Below are positions 1-8,642 of a DNA stretch of 40,896 nucleotides, piece by piece. The position numbers were made by a program, and so were the translations under genes. This DNA is from Chitinophagaceae bacterium (lineage in GTDB: Bacteria > Bacteroidota > Bacteroidia > Chitinophagales > Chitinophagaceae). The notes beneath the pieces are model-generated. The model ran no database searches and was not told the origin of the DNA. It was given only the letters and a program-made list of their open reading frames with translations. The stretch covers positions 1 to 40,896 of the forward strand of contig CANFLL010000033.1 in the NCBI GenBank assembly GCA_947447825.1, read 5' to 3'. Each line of letters starts with the position of its first letter. Position 1 is the stretch's first letter.

Positions 1-309
1 AATCATTAATGATCTCCGCTAGATATCAAGGGTATCTAAATTCAATCATTAATGTTCTACGTCAGATACCAACCGATGTAATTTTAAGTTACTACTCAGG
101 TATATTAATGGTTTTGCTATCATTTCACCACTATGAAACAATAAAAAAAAGGAGATTATTTCAAAAATACAAAGTACAGTTTGCCTCATAAAACAGTGTT
201 ATTTACAAGACATACAAATAAAATTTTTCTGCATAAACCCTTATCAAAAATTATTGCATGTAAAGAAACTATTGTAGGTTTACGCCCCATTCTAACAACA
301 AATGCGTGT
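1..309. other. Left-edge stretch with no supported gene
   Basis: AT-rich sequence upstream of the T9SS plug gene. A 60-codon open frame at 9-191 has no recognisable family, signal peptide or domain and is probably chance. The frame of the plug gene stays open upstream to a TTG at 181, but the signal peptide begins at the ATG at 310, so this stretch is more likely leader and promoter DNA. No clear TAnnTTTG -7 element was found. Confidence 0.4.
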
Positions 310-1584
310 ATGAAATCACTTATACTTTTTTGCTTACTTTTCCCTTTATTTGTTTTTGCACAATCGCCTGACAACATTTTCTTACCTAATATTCATACTG
401 TAAAACTTTTTAAGGCTAACCAACAATTAAGTATTCCCCTTATTTCTCTGAATTCGGGCGAACAACTAGAACTTCATTTTGATGATCTTGATGACAACAT
501 AAAAAACTATTATTACACATTTGTTTTGTGCAATGCCGATTGGCAACCTGCCAACCTTAGTGGATTCGATTACATTAAAGGATTTCAGCAACAACGCATA
601 GGCGATTATCAGGTTTCATCCATATCTCAAGTTAAATATATTCACTACCAAACTCTTTTTCCAACTGATCAATGTGTGCCAAGCAAGAGTGGCAACTATT
701 TACTTAAAGTATTTTTAGATAGTGACACATCTAAAGTTGCTTTTACTAAAAGATTTTTTATAGTGAATAACAAAGTAGGTATCTCTGGAAGAATATTGCA
801 GCCTTATGATAACTCATTGGCTTTAACGCACCAAAAATTGCAGTTCACAATTGATGTGGGACAATTAAATGTACCCAATCCTGTTCAACAAGTTAAAGTG
901 GTGGCAGTACAGAATTTTAAATGGGATGAAGGAAGATATAACCTGCAACCAGCTTTTATTAGAGGCAACTACATTGAATATGACGGTGAAAGAGACTGCA
1001 TTTTTGAAGCATCCAAGGAGTATAGATTTCTCGATTTAACAAGTTTTAGATTTTATAGTTATTGGGTAGATAAGATAAATAAAGACATTCTACCCAATTT
1101 GGTTTATTTAAAAGTGGATGGCAACAGACTAAAACAGCAATATGCGTTCTATGTAAACTACTATGGTTGGTTGAATATAGGGTCTACAGAAGTGCCAAAT
1201 GGATGGTGGCAAACGGATTATGCGAATGTGCTTTTTAGTTATTATCCAACAGATGGAAAACCCCTTTCAGGAAAAAATATATACTTAACAGGAGAATTAA
1301 CACAGAATCATTTTGATGATAGTAGCAAGATGAAATTTAATCCTTACAGAGGTGTTTACGAAAAAACATTATTACTAAAACAAGGTATATATAGCTATAA
1401 TTATACTACTAAAGAAAAAAACAATCCTGATGCTCCCTCTAGTTTTGCTTCAACGGAAGGCAACTATTGGGAAACGGACAACGACTATGAAGTTTTAGTA
1501 TATTATCATTCTTATAGCAGCAGAAGCGATGAACTTGTTGGATTTGCATCCCTGAACTCTAAAACAGCATTTGGAGGAAATTAG
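310..1584 (+). CDS. Type IX secretion system plug protein (DUF5103 family)
   Basis: Secreted or periplasmic protein of 424 residues in the family formerly called DUF5103. Its characterised member is the Plug protein, which closes the periplasmic side of the SprA translocon of the T9SS. The ATG at 310 opens a typical signal peptide (MKSLILFCLLFPLFVFAQ). The mature protein starts with SPDNIFLPNIHTVKLFK and carries the family hallmarks YYYTFVLCNADWQPANL and a late YNYTTKEKNN segment. The in-frame TTG at 181 would add 43 residues before the signal peptide and is rejected. The gene stands alone, followed by a convergent SET-domain gene. A T9SS cargo protein at the right end of the window shows that the system has substrates here. 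The family call is good; the plug role is by homology. Confidence 0.85.
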   Translation: MKSLILFCLLFPLFVFAQSPDNIFLPNIHTVKLFKANQQLSIPLISLNSGEQLELHFDDLDDNIKNYYYTFVLCNADWQPANLSGFDYIKGFQQQRIGDYQVSSISQVKYIHYQTLFPTDQCVPSKSGNYLLKVFLDSDTSKVAFTKRFFIVNNKVGISGRILQPYDNSLALTHQKLQFTIDVGQLNVPNPVQQVKVVAVQNFKWDEGRYNLQPAFIRGNYIEYDGERDCIFEASKEYRFLDLTSFRFYSYWVDKINKDILPNLVYLKVDGNRLKQQYAFYVNYYGWLNIGSTEVPNGWWQTDYANVLFSYYPTDGKPLSGKNIYLTGELTQNHFDDSSKMKFNPYRGVYEKTLLLKQGIYSYNYTTKEKNNPDAPSSFASTEGNYWETDNDYEVLVYYHSYSSRSDELVGFASLNSKTAFGGN

Positions 1585-1695
1585 GGAGTTATTATTTAAT
1601 GCTGCTTATCAAGAGAAAATCTAGGGGGTGTTCAATTTTTTGTTTACACTGAGGAATTCCTAAGAAATCAAACATAGCATACAAAATAGCTGAAA

Positions 1696-2091
1696 CTATT
1701 CAACAACATCAAACCACACAGGGCTTTTATCATCCGCATCACCATTATAGTTAATAAACAACTCCTCCCCTACTTCAATTGGCTTAACTGTTTTAACAGA
1801 CATTGTGCCTTCATCAAAATCCATTTCATATTCGCAATTCGAGTCAAAACTGTGGTTGTACATGGAGATATAACCTAATCCTATGGCGGCTGCATCTTCT
1901 TCTGGCCCCCATTCAAAAATGTAATAGTACAATTTTGTGGCTTCCACAATGGTTCTTTCTTCCTTGGATAAGGGAAGAACAGGCGATATTTCTACAATTG
2001 TTCCTGACTCGAAAGCCCTTGTTGTAAACACGCCCAGGCCACCTTCGCCTCCCTTGGTTGATGGTGCAATTACTAAGTCTGGTAAAATCAT
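1696..2091 (-). CDS. Small SET-domain protein (putative protein-lysine methyltransferase)
   Basis: Small cytoplasmic protein of 131 residues that is essentially a bare SET domain. Visible motifs are an N-terminal strand with GGLGVFTTRAFESGTIVE, the pseudoknot motif YNHSFDSNCEY (Asn79-His80-Ser81) that binds S-adenosylmethionine, and the C-terminal EELFINYNG (about 110-117). SET enzymes transfer a methyl group from S-adenosylmethionine to lysine side chains; the target of these short bacterial versions is unknown. There are no pre-SET or post-SET cysteine clusters. The gene is divergent from acs, with a 121-bp gap that must hold both promoters. The domain call is strong; substrate and activity are unknown. 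Confidence 0.85.
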   Translation of the reverse strand: MILPDLVIAPSTKGGEGGLGVFTTRAFESGTIVEISPVLPLSKEERTIVEATKLYYYIFEWGPEEDAAAIGLGYISMYNHSFDSNCEYEMDFDEGTMSVKTVKPIEVGEELFINYNGDADDKSPVWFDVVE

Positions 2092-2212
2092 TTTGTTAGC
2101 ATTTTTACAATTCTAATCCTTTATAGTCATTATCCCAAATTCATTTCAAATAATTCATTCCAACTTTTTATCTTCACGGCCTTAAATAAATAAGTTAAAT
2201 CATATAGCGATT

Positions 2213-4135
2213 ATGTCATACCCTTATCAAATTACTTCTTTCGAAGCATATAAAGAAGCTTATCAAAAAAGCATTAATAACCCAGAAGAATTTTGGAGTG
2301 AAATAGCTGAAAATTTTACATGGAAGAAAAAGTGGGATTCAGTTCTTGATTGGAACTTTACCGAACCAAGTATTAAATGGTTTAGTGGTGCTCAATTGAA
2401 CATTACAGAAAACTGTTTAGACAGGCACATTAAAGACAATGGAAACGCTCCTGCATTAATTTGGGAACCTAATGACCCTAGCGAAAAAAATCGCTTACTT
2501 ACCTACAGTAAGCTTTTAGAAAGGGTATGCCAGTTTGGGCAAGTGCTTAAAAACAATGGTGTTAAAAAAGGTGACCGAGTGTGTATTTATATGGGAATGA
2601 TACCCGAACTTGCCGTTGCAACCTTGGCCTGCGCTAGAATTGGGGCAATACACTCCGTAATTTTTGGTGGTTTTTCGGCTCAAAGCATTGCCGACAGACT
2701 GTATGATGCCCAAGCAGAATTTATTGTTACCTGTGATGGGGCTTTTCGTGGTGCAAAAGATATTCCTTTAAAAAGTGTTATTGATGATGCCTTGATAGGA
2801 AACCGTACAGTAAAAAAAGTAATTGTAGTTACTAGAACCAGAACGCCAATAAGCATGCTTAAAGGCCGAGATGTTTGGTATGAAGATGAAATGAAACATG
2901 TAGAAGAGCAGGGCATTCATTTCATTGAAGCTGAGCCAATGGAAGCAGAAGATCCATTGTTTATTCTATACACTTCTGGTAGTACTGGCAAGCCAAAGGG
3001 CGTTGTTCATGCTTGTGGAGGCTATATGGTTTATACAAACTATTCTTTTATTAATGTATTTCAATATAAAAAATCTCAAATACATTTCTGCACGGCTGAT
3101 ATTGGTTGGATTACTGGTCACTCCTACATTCTTTATGGACCTTTAAGTGCTGGAGCAACTACATTGATATTTGAAGGTGTACCTACTTATCCAGACGCTG
3201 GAAGATTTTGGGATATTGTTGACAAATACAAAGTAAACATACTATATACTGCTCCAACAGCTATTCGTAGTTTGATGGGCTTTGGCTTAGGGCCATTGCA
3301 AGACAAAGATTTATCTTCATTAAAAGTTCTAGGAACGGTGGGCGAACCTATTAACGAAGAAGCTTGGCATTGGTATGATGAGCATGTTGGTAAAAAGCAA
3401 TGCCCAATTGTAGATACTTGGTGGCAAACAGAAACTGGTGGTATTTTAATCAGCAATTTGGCAGGCATTACACCATCAAAACCAAGCTGGGCAACATTGC
3501 CATTACCAGGTGTGCAAATGCTTTTGGTTGATGAAAAAGGACAAGAAGTTTTGGATGATGGAAGTGAAAGTGTAAGTGGTAATCTTTGCATAAAAGCACC
3601 TTGGCCTTCTACTATTCGTACCACTTATGGAGATCATGAACGTTGCAGAACTAACTATTTTGCTACTTATCCTAATTTATATTTTACAGGAGATGGGGCA
3701 ATGCGTAGCCCAGAAGGATATTACAGAATTACAGGCCGTGTGGATGATGTGTTAAACGTTAGTGGTCACAGAATTGGTACTGCTGAAGTGGAAAATGCGA
3801 TTAACATGCACGCAGACGTTGTGGAAAGTGCGGTGGTTGGTTATCCGCACGACGTGAAAGGACAAGGTATTTATGCTTATGTAATATTGGGTCATATTCA
3901 TGGAGATGAAACACTTTCTAGAAAAGATATTTTGCAAACAGTTACCCGTATAATCGGCCCGATTGCAAAACCTGATAAGATTCAATTTGTTAGTGGCTTG
4001 CCTAAAACTAGAAGTGGTAAGATTATGCGCAGAATATTGAGAAAAATTGCCGAAGGAGAAACTGAAAACTTGGGCGATACTTCTACGCTATTAGATCCAG
4101 GTGTTGTAGAAGAAATTAAGAAAGGAAAATTGTAA
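2213..4135 (+). CDS. acs: Acetyl-CoA synthetase (AMP-forming)
   Basis: Cytoplasmic enzyme converting acetate, ATP and CoA to acetyl-CoA, AMP and pyrophosphate. The 640-residue length is standard for Acs. It has the N-terminal acetyl-CoA synthetase domain (ITSFEAYKEAYQKSINNPEEF), the adenylate-forming P-loop LYTSGSTGKPKGVVH near residue 252, the DTWWQTETGG acyl-adenylate motif, the hinge region TGRVDDVLNVSGHRIGTAEVE, and the C-terminal KTRSGKIMRR. Lys603 in that last motif corresponds to the catalytic lysine regulated by acetylation in characterised Acs enzymes. The tryptophan of the TWWQTE motif fits a small acyl substrate (acetate or propionate). A strong hairpin terminator follows. The PEP carboxykinase gene 2.4 kb downstream fits growth on acetate or other gluconeogenic substrates. 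Confidence 0.95.
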   Translation: MSYPYQITSFEAYKEAYQKSINNPEEFWSEIAENFTWKKKWDSVLDWNFTEPSIKWFSGAQLNITENCLDRHIKDNGNAPALIWEPNDPSEKNRLLTYSKLLERVCQFGQVLKNNGVKKGDRVCIYMGMIPELAVATLACARIGAIHSVIFGGFSAQSIADRLYDAQAEFIVTCDGAFRGAKDIPLKSVIDDALIGNRTVKKVIVVTRTRTPISMLKGRDVWYEDEMKHVEEQGIHFIEAEPMEAEDPLFILYTSGSTGKPKGVVHACGGYMVYTNYSFINVFQYKKSQIHFCTADIGWITGHSYILYGPLSAGATTLIFEGVPTYPDAGRFWDIVDKYKVNILYTAPTAIRSLMGFGLGPLQDKDLSSLKVLGTVGEPINEEAWHWYDEHVGKKQCPIVDTWWQTETGGILISNLAGITPSKPSWATLPLPGVQMLLVDEKGQEVLDDGSESVSGNLCIKAPWPSTIRTTYGDHERCRTNYFATYPNLYFTGDGAMRSPEGYYRITGRVDDVLNVSGHRIGTAEVENAINMHADVVESAVVGYPHDVKGQGIYAYVILGHIHGDETLSRKDILQTVTRIIGPIAKPDKIQFVSGLPKTRSGKIMRRILRKIAEGETENLGDTSTLLDPGVVEEIKKGKL

Positions 4136-4171
4136 TGCTATAATAAATTAGATTGGCTATTATTTAATAAG

Positions 4172-4201
4172 AAAAGGCTTCACAAAATTGTGAAGCCTTT
4201 T
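4172..4201. terminator. Bidirectional intrinsic terminator between acs and the DUF2490 gene
   Basis: Perfect 14-bp inverted repeat AAAAGGCTTCACAA / TTGTGAAGCCTTTT with almost no loop, flanked by A and T runs on both sides. It lies between the stop of acs and the stop of the convergent DUF2490 gene, so it can end transcription from both directions. Confidence 0.85.
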
Positions 4202-4224
4202 ACTTTTGTTGTAGTATTTCATAA

Positions 4225-4989
4225 CTAACTATGTTTCCTTAGATCGGGCATATAGTAGACAAAAAACCTAAACGTATGATTTTGATCGTAATGATAACCA
4301 TCTGCTTTTTCTTGATCAAGAAGCATATAACCTAAATCGAAACTTAATCTTTTATTTATTGTTTCTTTTATTCCAACAAAAAATCTATTCTGATCAAAAA
4401 CATTGTATATAATTTCCTTTCCGGTTTGCACACATAATTCATCAGAAATTACCAATGATGGATAATGCGGGTTCTTTACAATAGGAATAGTGAAGCTGGC
4501 TAGATAACGAACCCTATCAGAAAATTTATTGGTATGGGTACTTGTGTCTGCAGCGATTTTTTCTTGCCAACGCTGTTCATTTCGAATCCGGTGCAACATA
4601 GTAACATTACCAATTTTAGAAACTATTTGTGTTTGCTCGTAAATACGGTTTTCGTTTGAATAGGTATGCCAGCCTAAAGTGGTAGGTGCTAGCCACATGT
4701 GGGCATAGCCAATTGTAAAAGTGATATTATCTTTTAGCCAATAGTTTGCCCCAGTACGAACAAAATAGAAATTAGGAGTTGCGAATAATTGATTAGCTCT
4801 GTAATGCAAATCGGCAACAATACCCCATTTAGATGTAAAACGTTCTGTACTATTTAAGCTTATCCACGATTGTGTTTGATTATTGACAACTCTATGGGTA
4901 ATTTGAGCCGTTAAGCTATTGGCAATAAACAAAATTATCAATAATATCGGGGCATGATATTTCAGCAAATGAAAATTGGGATGTTTCAT
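4225..4989 (-). CDS. DUF2490 family outer-membrane-type protein
   Basis: Exported protein of 254 residues. An N-terminal signal peptide or anchor (YHAPILLIILFIANSLTAQ) precedes alternating aromatic and polar strands typical of a small outer-membrane beta-barrel. The pattern QSWISLNSTERFTSKWGIV, then YFVRTGANYWLKDNITFTIGY, then RNEQRWQ matches the DUF2490 family, a predicted barrel common in Bacteroidota. The C-terminus ends in aromatic beta strands (HTFRFFVYYMPDLRKHS). The function is unknown. The upstream neighbour is the ThrE small subunit on the same strand, 39 bp away, so co-transcription is possible. The family call is moderately strong. Confidence 0.7.
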   Translation of the reverse strand: MKHPNFHLLKYHAPILLIILFIANSLTAQITHRVVNNQTQSWISLNSTERFTSKWGIVADLHYRANQLFATPNFYFVRTGANYWLKDNITFTIGYAHMWLAPTTLGWHTYSNENRIYEQTQIVSKIGNVTMLHRIRNEQRWQEKIAADTSTHTNKFSDRVRYLASFTIPIVKNPHYPSLVISDELCVQTGKEIIYNVFDQNRFFVGIKETINKRLSFDLGYMLLDQEKADGYHYDQNHTFRFFVYYMPDLRKHS

Positions 4990-5028
4990 TAAGGGAGTTT
5001 TAAAAAAGAAAAGAATAAGTAAACTGAA

Positions 5029-5526
5029 TTATTTTTTGGCAAATAAGACTTTTATGTCTTTTACGGATTCCTTCCGTAATATCAACATGGGGATAACAAC
5101 TCCCACAGATAGGCTAATTAAAATGAACACTACTTTTAGCCCATAATTAACTGTTTCTAATAAAGTTGTATTAAAAGTAGGCGACTTTGGGTTGCCAGTT
5201 AGGGTAATTAAACCAAGAATCATTCTATAGGCAAGAATACCTGGAATCATCGGAATTACCGCAGGAATATAGAATATTAAGGGTGGTGTATGTTTATAGT
5301 GGGCAGCAGGAATGCTTAGAAACCCAATTGCCACAGCTCCTGCCAAGGAAGCAAATGCGATATTGAAAGTGTAATGAAGCAAAGTAAACTTAATTAAAAC
5401 ACCAATGCCTCCAAACAAAAAAATGTGAAAGAAACTACGAACTGGAACATTAAACAAGGCAGCGAAACCTAAAGCAGCAATACCTCCCCAGAATGATTTA
5501 TAGAGTAAAATAAATATCCAATCCAT
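5029..5526 (-). CDS. Threonine/serine exporter, C-terminal-half subunit (ThrE/DUF3815 type)
   Basis: Integral inner-membrane protein of 165 residues with about four or five hydrophobic segments. It matches the short half of ThrE-type exporters (DUF3815): FGGIGVLIKFTLLHYTFN, SIPAAHYKHTPPLIFYIPAV and the conserved IPMIPGILAYRMILGLI. In Corynebacterium ThrE both halves are fused; here, as in many bacteria, they are two genes. This one begins 3 bp after the stop of the large-half gene, so the two are almost certainly translated from one transcript and act as one transporter. Export of threonine or serine is inferred from the family; the true substrate is not shown. Confidence 0.8.
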   Translation of the reverse strand: MDWIFILLYKSFWGGIAALGFAALFNVPVRSFFHIFLFGGIGVLIKFTLLHYTFNIAFASLAGAVAIGFLSIPAAHYKHTPPLIFYIPAVIPMIPGILAYRMILGLITLTGNPKSPTFNTTLLETVNYGLKVVFILISLSVGVVIPMLILRKESVKDIKVLFAKK

Positions 5527-5529
5527 GTA

Positions 5530-6342
5530 TTAAAATTGATAAATTAAAGCAGAAGTAAGTATTCCCAATGCAATTGAGAATGAAATTAAAAAACCAACAA
5601 AGCCTCTAGTAACACCGTTTTGAACATTACCATCAAGGATGTCAGAAAATGAATTAATTAATGGAACCCCTGGAATAAGAAATAATACAGAAGTTACATA
5701 AGCATGGTTTTGACTATCACTAAGCCCCAGTTTTGATGACGAACCTGCAATTAATGAAGCAACAAAAGCAGCAAAGTAAACTGCCATATAAGGATTAAAC
5801 TTAGCTTTCAATGATTCTTGTCTGACGTACAATCCAACTGCAGAAGCGACAAAAGTAAATGCAAGATCTAGAGGTTTGCCATCAGCTAAAGAACAAAACC
5901 CAGCCCCAGCCAATCCCACTAATGTTAGCACTTGCGATCTTGGGTAATGAGGTAATTCTTCAAGTCTTTTTAGCTCCTCTCTTATTTTAGGTATTGTCCA
6001 TTGATCGGCAACCAAACTCCAACTCATTTTGCTTATTCCAGAAATGGTTTTAAAATTAATAACATGATGCGGGGTTACCCTAACCGAAGTAAAAATTGAA
6101 GAGCCATTGTCATCAAGCATTGTGAGCATGATTGATCGCTGTGTTATATGTTGTTCAACGCTATGACCAAAAGCTTCCGAAATTCGGTTAACAGTATTAC
6201 GTACCCTCCCAGTATTTGCACCAGCACTCATTAGCATTGTTCCAACTTTAAGTAGAACATCAGCCAATTCTCTCATTTCTTCTATAGTAGCTGTATAACC
6301 TAATTCATTCATAAGTGATTTTATATGTGCAAATTTGCTCAA
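5530..6342 (-). CDS. Threonine/serine exporter, N-terminal-half subunit (ThrE/DUF1212 type)
   Basis: Protein of 270 residues with a soluble N-terminal region (about 1-125) and five or so membrane helices after it. The soluble part has the DUF1212 signature SAGANTGRVRNTVNRISEAFG followed by Q-ITQRSIMLTMLDD. The membrane part contains GLAGAGFCSLADG and the conserved FLIPGVPLINSFSDILDGN, typical of ThrE. It is the first gene of a two-gene unit with the short subunit 3 bp downstream. The gene is preceded by the pckG terminator region, so it probably has its own promoter in the 6343-6440 gap. The substrate is assumed from the family. Confidence 0.82.
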   Translation of the reverse strand: MSKFAHIKSLMNELGYTATIEEMRELADVLLKVGTMLMSAGANTGRVRNTVNRISEAFGHSVEQHITQRSIMLTMLDDNGSSIFTSVRVTPHHVINFKTISGISKMSWSLVADQWTIPKIREELKRLEELPHYPRSQVLTLVGLAGAGFCSLADGKPLDLAFTFVASAVGLYVRQESLKAKFNPYMAVYFAAFVASLIAGSSSKLGLSDSQNHAYVTSVLFLIPGVPLINSFSDILDGNVQNGVTRGFVGFLISFSIALGILTSALIYQF

Positions 6343-6440
6343 TAATTAGCAAACCAATCCATCAAATAAATGATTTGATATAAAAAAAGAAAAAAACTTT
6401 ATTAAGTATTAATCCTATTAAATAGCATATCATTTCAAGT

Positions 6441-6481
6441 AAAAAAACAAAAGGGAACAAGTAATAACCTGCTCCCTTTTA
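6441..6481 (-). terminator. Intrinsic terminator of pckG
   Basis: Read on the minus strand, the inverted repeat AAAAGGGAGCAG ... CTTGTTCCCTTTT (8-bp outer stem, imperfect inner part) is followed by TTTTGTTTTTTT. It begins 12 bp after the pckG stop codon. Confidence 0.75.
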
Positions 6482-6492
6482 CCATATAAAAA

Positions 6493-8352
6493 TTAAATAT
6501 GCTCTGGCTCTAATGCCCAATGTTCAGGAGAACGCCACAAAGCAGAAAGAAGTAATTCTCTCATAAAATAGAACTCTTTCGGAAGTTTATCATACAATTT
6601 AGCGAAGAGTTCTTCGTGAGATAACAGCTCTTGTTTCCAAGGTTCACGATCGATTGTCATAATTTTAGCAAAGTCTTCTTTAGTGAAGTCTTCAATGCCT
6701 GTCCAATCCATATCTTCATAGCGAGGCATCCAACCAATAGGACTTTCAACAGCACTTGCACCACCATGAACACGTTGAACTATCCATTTCAACACCCTCA
6801 TATTTTCGCCAAAACCTGGCCATAGGAATTTACCATTTTCGTCTTTTCTAAACCAGTTGACACTAAAAATACGTGGAGCATTACCAAGAGTACGACCAAA
6901 TTGTAACCAATGGTTCACATAATCACCCATGTGATAACCCATGAAAGGCAACATAGCAAATGGATCACGACGAACTTTTCCGATTTCACCAAAAGCAGCA
7001 GCAGTCATTTCACTACCCATTGTTGCGGCTGTATAAACACCAAAGTTCCAGTTAAAAGATTGACAAACTAATGGCACAGCAGTACTTCTTCTACCTCCAA
7101 ACACAAATGCTTCAATAGGAACACCTTGAGGACTATCCCAATCACTATCAATGGCAGGATTTTGATAAGCTGGTGCAGTAAATCTAGAGTTAGCGTGTGC
7201 AGCTGGTTGACCGCTTTTTGGATCATGAGGTAATCCTTTCCAGTTTGTTAACCCTTCTGGTACTTCTTTAGTCATTCCTTCCCACCATACATCGCCGTCT
7301 GTAGTGATGGCAACATTGGTAAAGATGGTGTTTTCTTTGATGCTTTCCATAGCATTAGGATTGGTTTTGTAGTTTGTTCCTGGTGCTACACCAAAATAAC
7401 CTGCTTCGGGGTTGATGGCAAAAAGGCGACCATCTTCTCCTTTGTGAATCCACGCAATATCATCCCCCACAGTGGTCACCTTCCAGTCATCTACCCCTTT
7501 TGCAGGAATCATCATAGAAAAATTAGTTTTTCCGCAAGCACTAGGGAAAGCAGCAGCTACATAAGTTTTTTGTTTTTCTGGAGATTCTACCCCTAAAATC
7601 AACATGTGTTCAGCTAACCAACCTTCTTCTCTTCCTAAAACAGAAGCTATTCTCAATGCAAAACATTTCTTACCCATTAACGCATTTCCACCATATCCAC
7701 TACCATAAGATATGATTAATCTTTCTTCAGGAAAATGAGAAATATATTTCACAGTTGGGTTATTAGGCCATTTAACGTCTGGTTGATTACCAACAACTGG
7801 TGCACCAACAGTATGAATACATTTCACAAATTCACCTTTTTTCAAGTAAGGATAAATTGGTGTACCCATTCTTGTCATTATATGCATGTTAACTACAACA
7901 TATTCAGAATCGGTCAATTGAACCCCATATCTAGCATAAGGAGATCCTACTGGCCCCATGCAGAAAGGAATAACATAGAGAGTACGTCCTTCCATTGAAC
8001 CTTCCATCAAGTTGTTCAATAAAGATTTCATTTCTTTTGGGTCCATCCAATTGTTTGTGGGACCAGCATCTTCCTTACGGCGACTACAAATGAATGTTTT
8101 GTCTTCAACTCTTGCAACATCGCTAGGGTCACTAAAACACGCAAAACTATTTGGACGCTTTTCTTCATTCAGCTTAATGAATGTTCCTTTTTTAACAAGC
8201 AATCGGCAGAGGCCGTCATATTCTTCTTTACTACCATCGCACCATTTCACAAAATCAGCACCACAATGGCTAGCAATGCTATTTACCCAACTCTCTAGTT
8301 CAGCTTTTGCTGGAGAAGTTTCGTGAAATGGAAATTTTACTTCCTTAGTCAT
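6493..8352 (-). CDS. pckG: Phosphoenolpyruvate carboxykinase (GTP)
   Basis: Cytoplasmic enzyme of gluconeogenesis: oxaloacetate plus GTP gives phosphoenolpyruvate, CO2 and GDP. About 619 residues, the usual length of the GTP family rather than the shorter ATP family. The P-loop is [13 protein letters not shown] (about residue 269) with the hyper-reactive cysteine typical of GTP-PEPCK. The substrate-binding [24 protein letters not shown], the metal-binding [10 protein letters not shown] and the guanine-pocket [16 protein letters not shown] are all present. The frame offers TTG (8361), ATG (8358) and ATG (8352). The last is chosen because the conserved region starts soon after; the 8358 ATG is equally possible. 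No Shine-Dalgarno sequence helps. A terminator follows. It pairs metabolically with acs. Confidence 0.95.
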   Translation of the reverse strand: MTKEVKFPFHETSPAKAELESWVNSIASHCGADFVKWCDGSKEEYDGLCRLLVKKGTFIKLNEEKRPNSFACFSDPSDVARVEDKTFICSRRKEDAGPTNNWMDPKEMKSLLNNLMEGSMEGRTLYVIPFCMGPVGSPYARYGVQLTDSEYVVVNMHIMTRMGTPIYPYLKKGEFVKCIHTVGAPVVGNQPDVKWPNNPTVKYISHFPEERLIISYGSGYGGNALMGKKCFALRIASVLGREEGWLAEHMLILGVESPEKQKTYVAAAFPSACGKTNFSMMIPAKGVDDWKVTTVGDDIAWIHKGEDGRLFAINPEAGYFGVAPGTNYKTNPNAMESIKENTIFTNVAITTDGDVWWEGMTKEVPEGLTNWKGLPHDPKSGQPAAHANSRFTAPAYQNPAIDSDWDSPQGVPIEAFVFGGRRSTAVPLVCQSFNWNFGVYTAATMGSEMTAAAFGEIGKVRRDPFAMLPFMGYHMGDYVNHWLQFGRTLGNAPRIFSVNWFRKDENGKFLWPGFGENMRVLKWIVQRVHGGASAVESPIGWMPRYEDMDWTGIEDFTKEDFAKIMTIDREPWKQELLSHEELFAKLYDKLPKEFYFMRELLLSALWRSPEHWALEPEHI

Positions 8353-8432
8353 AATCATCAATTTAATTGTTAATTAATTGTTTTTAATGTCAATTTTTGC
8401 TCTTTTATTATGGGTGCAAATTGCTAAGGAAA

Positions 8433-8442
8433 ACGTTAACGT
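8433..8442. promoter_or_regulatory. Perfect 10-bp palindrome upstream of pckG
   Basis: ACGTTAACGT lies about 80 bp upstream of the pckG start in a 290-bp gap holding no gene, next to a short GCTGA/TCAGC hairpin at 8445-8460. Its position and symmetry suit an operator for a dimeric regulator, but no regulator gene is adjacent and a single 10-bp palindrome can occur by chance. Confidence 0.25.
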
Positions 8443-8642
8443 AAGCTGACTTACATCAGCAGGGTTTTTTATTTTAAATGATAAAAATCATATTTAGACG
8501 GATGAATAAGTAAATGGCTAAAAAAAATAAAAGATTCATTCTAGTACCCTTTTTAAAAGGATAATTACCTGAAAGAAGAAGTAGAAAATACTGTATTTGA
8601 TTTAAAAATGAAATCAGCAAAAAACATTCGATTTATAAGGTA

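Noticed and set aside
9-191. 60-codon ORF at the left edge
   Set aside because: No family, signal or domain, and composition like random AT-rich DNA; better seen as leader DNA of the plug gene.
3187-3624. 145-codon minus-strand ORF
   Set aside because: Lies wholly inside acs on the opposite strand and has no family resemblance.
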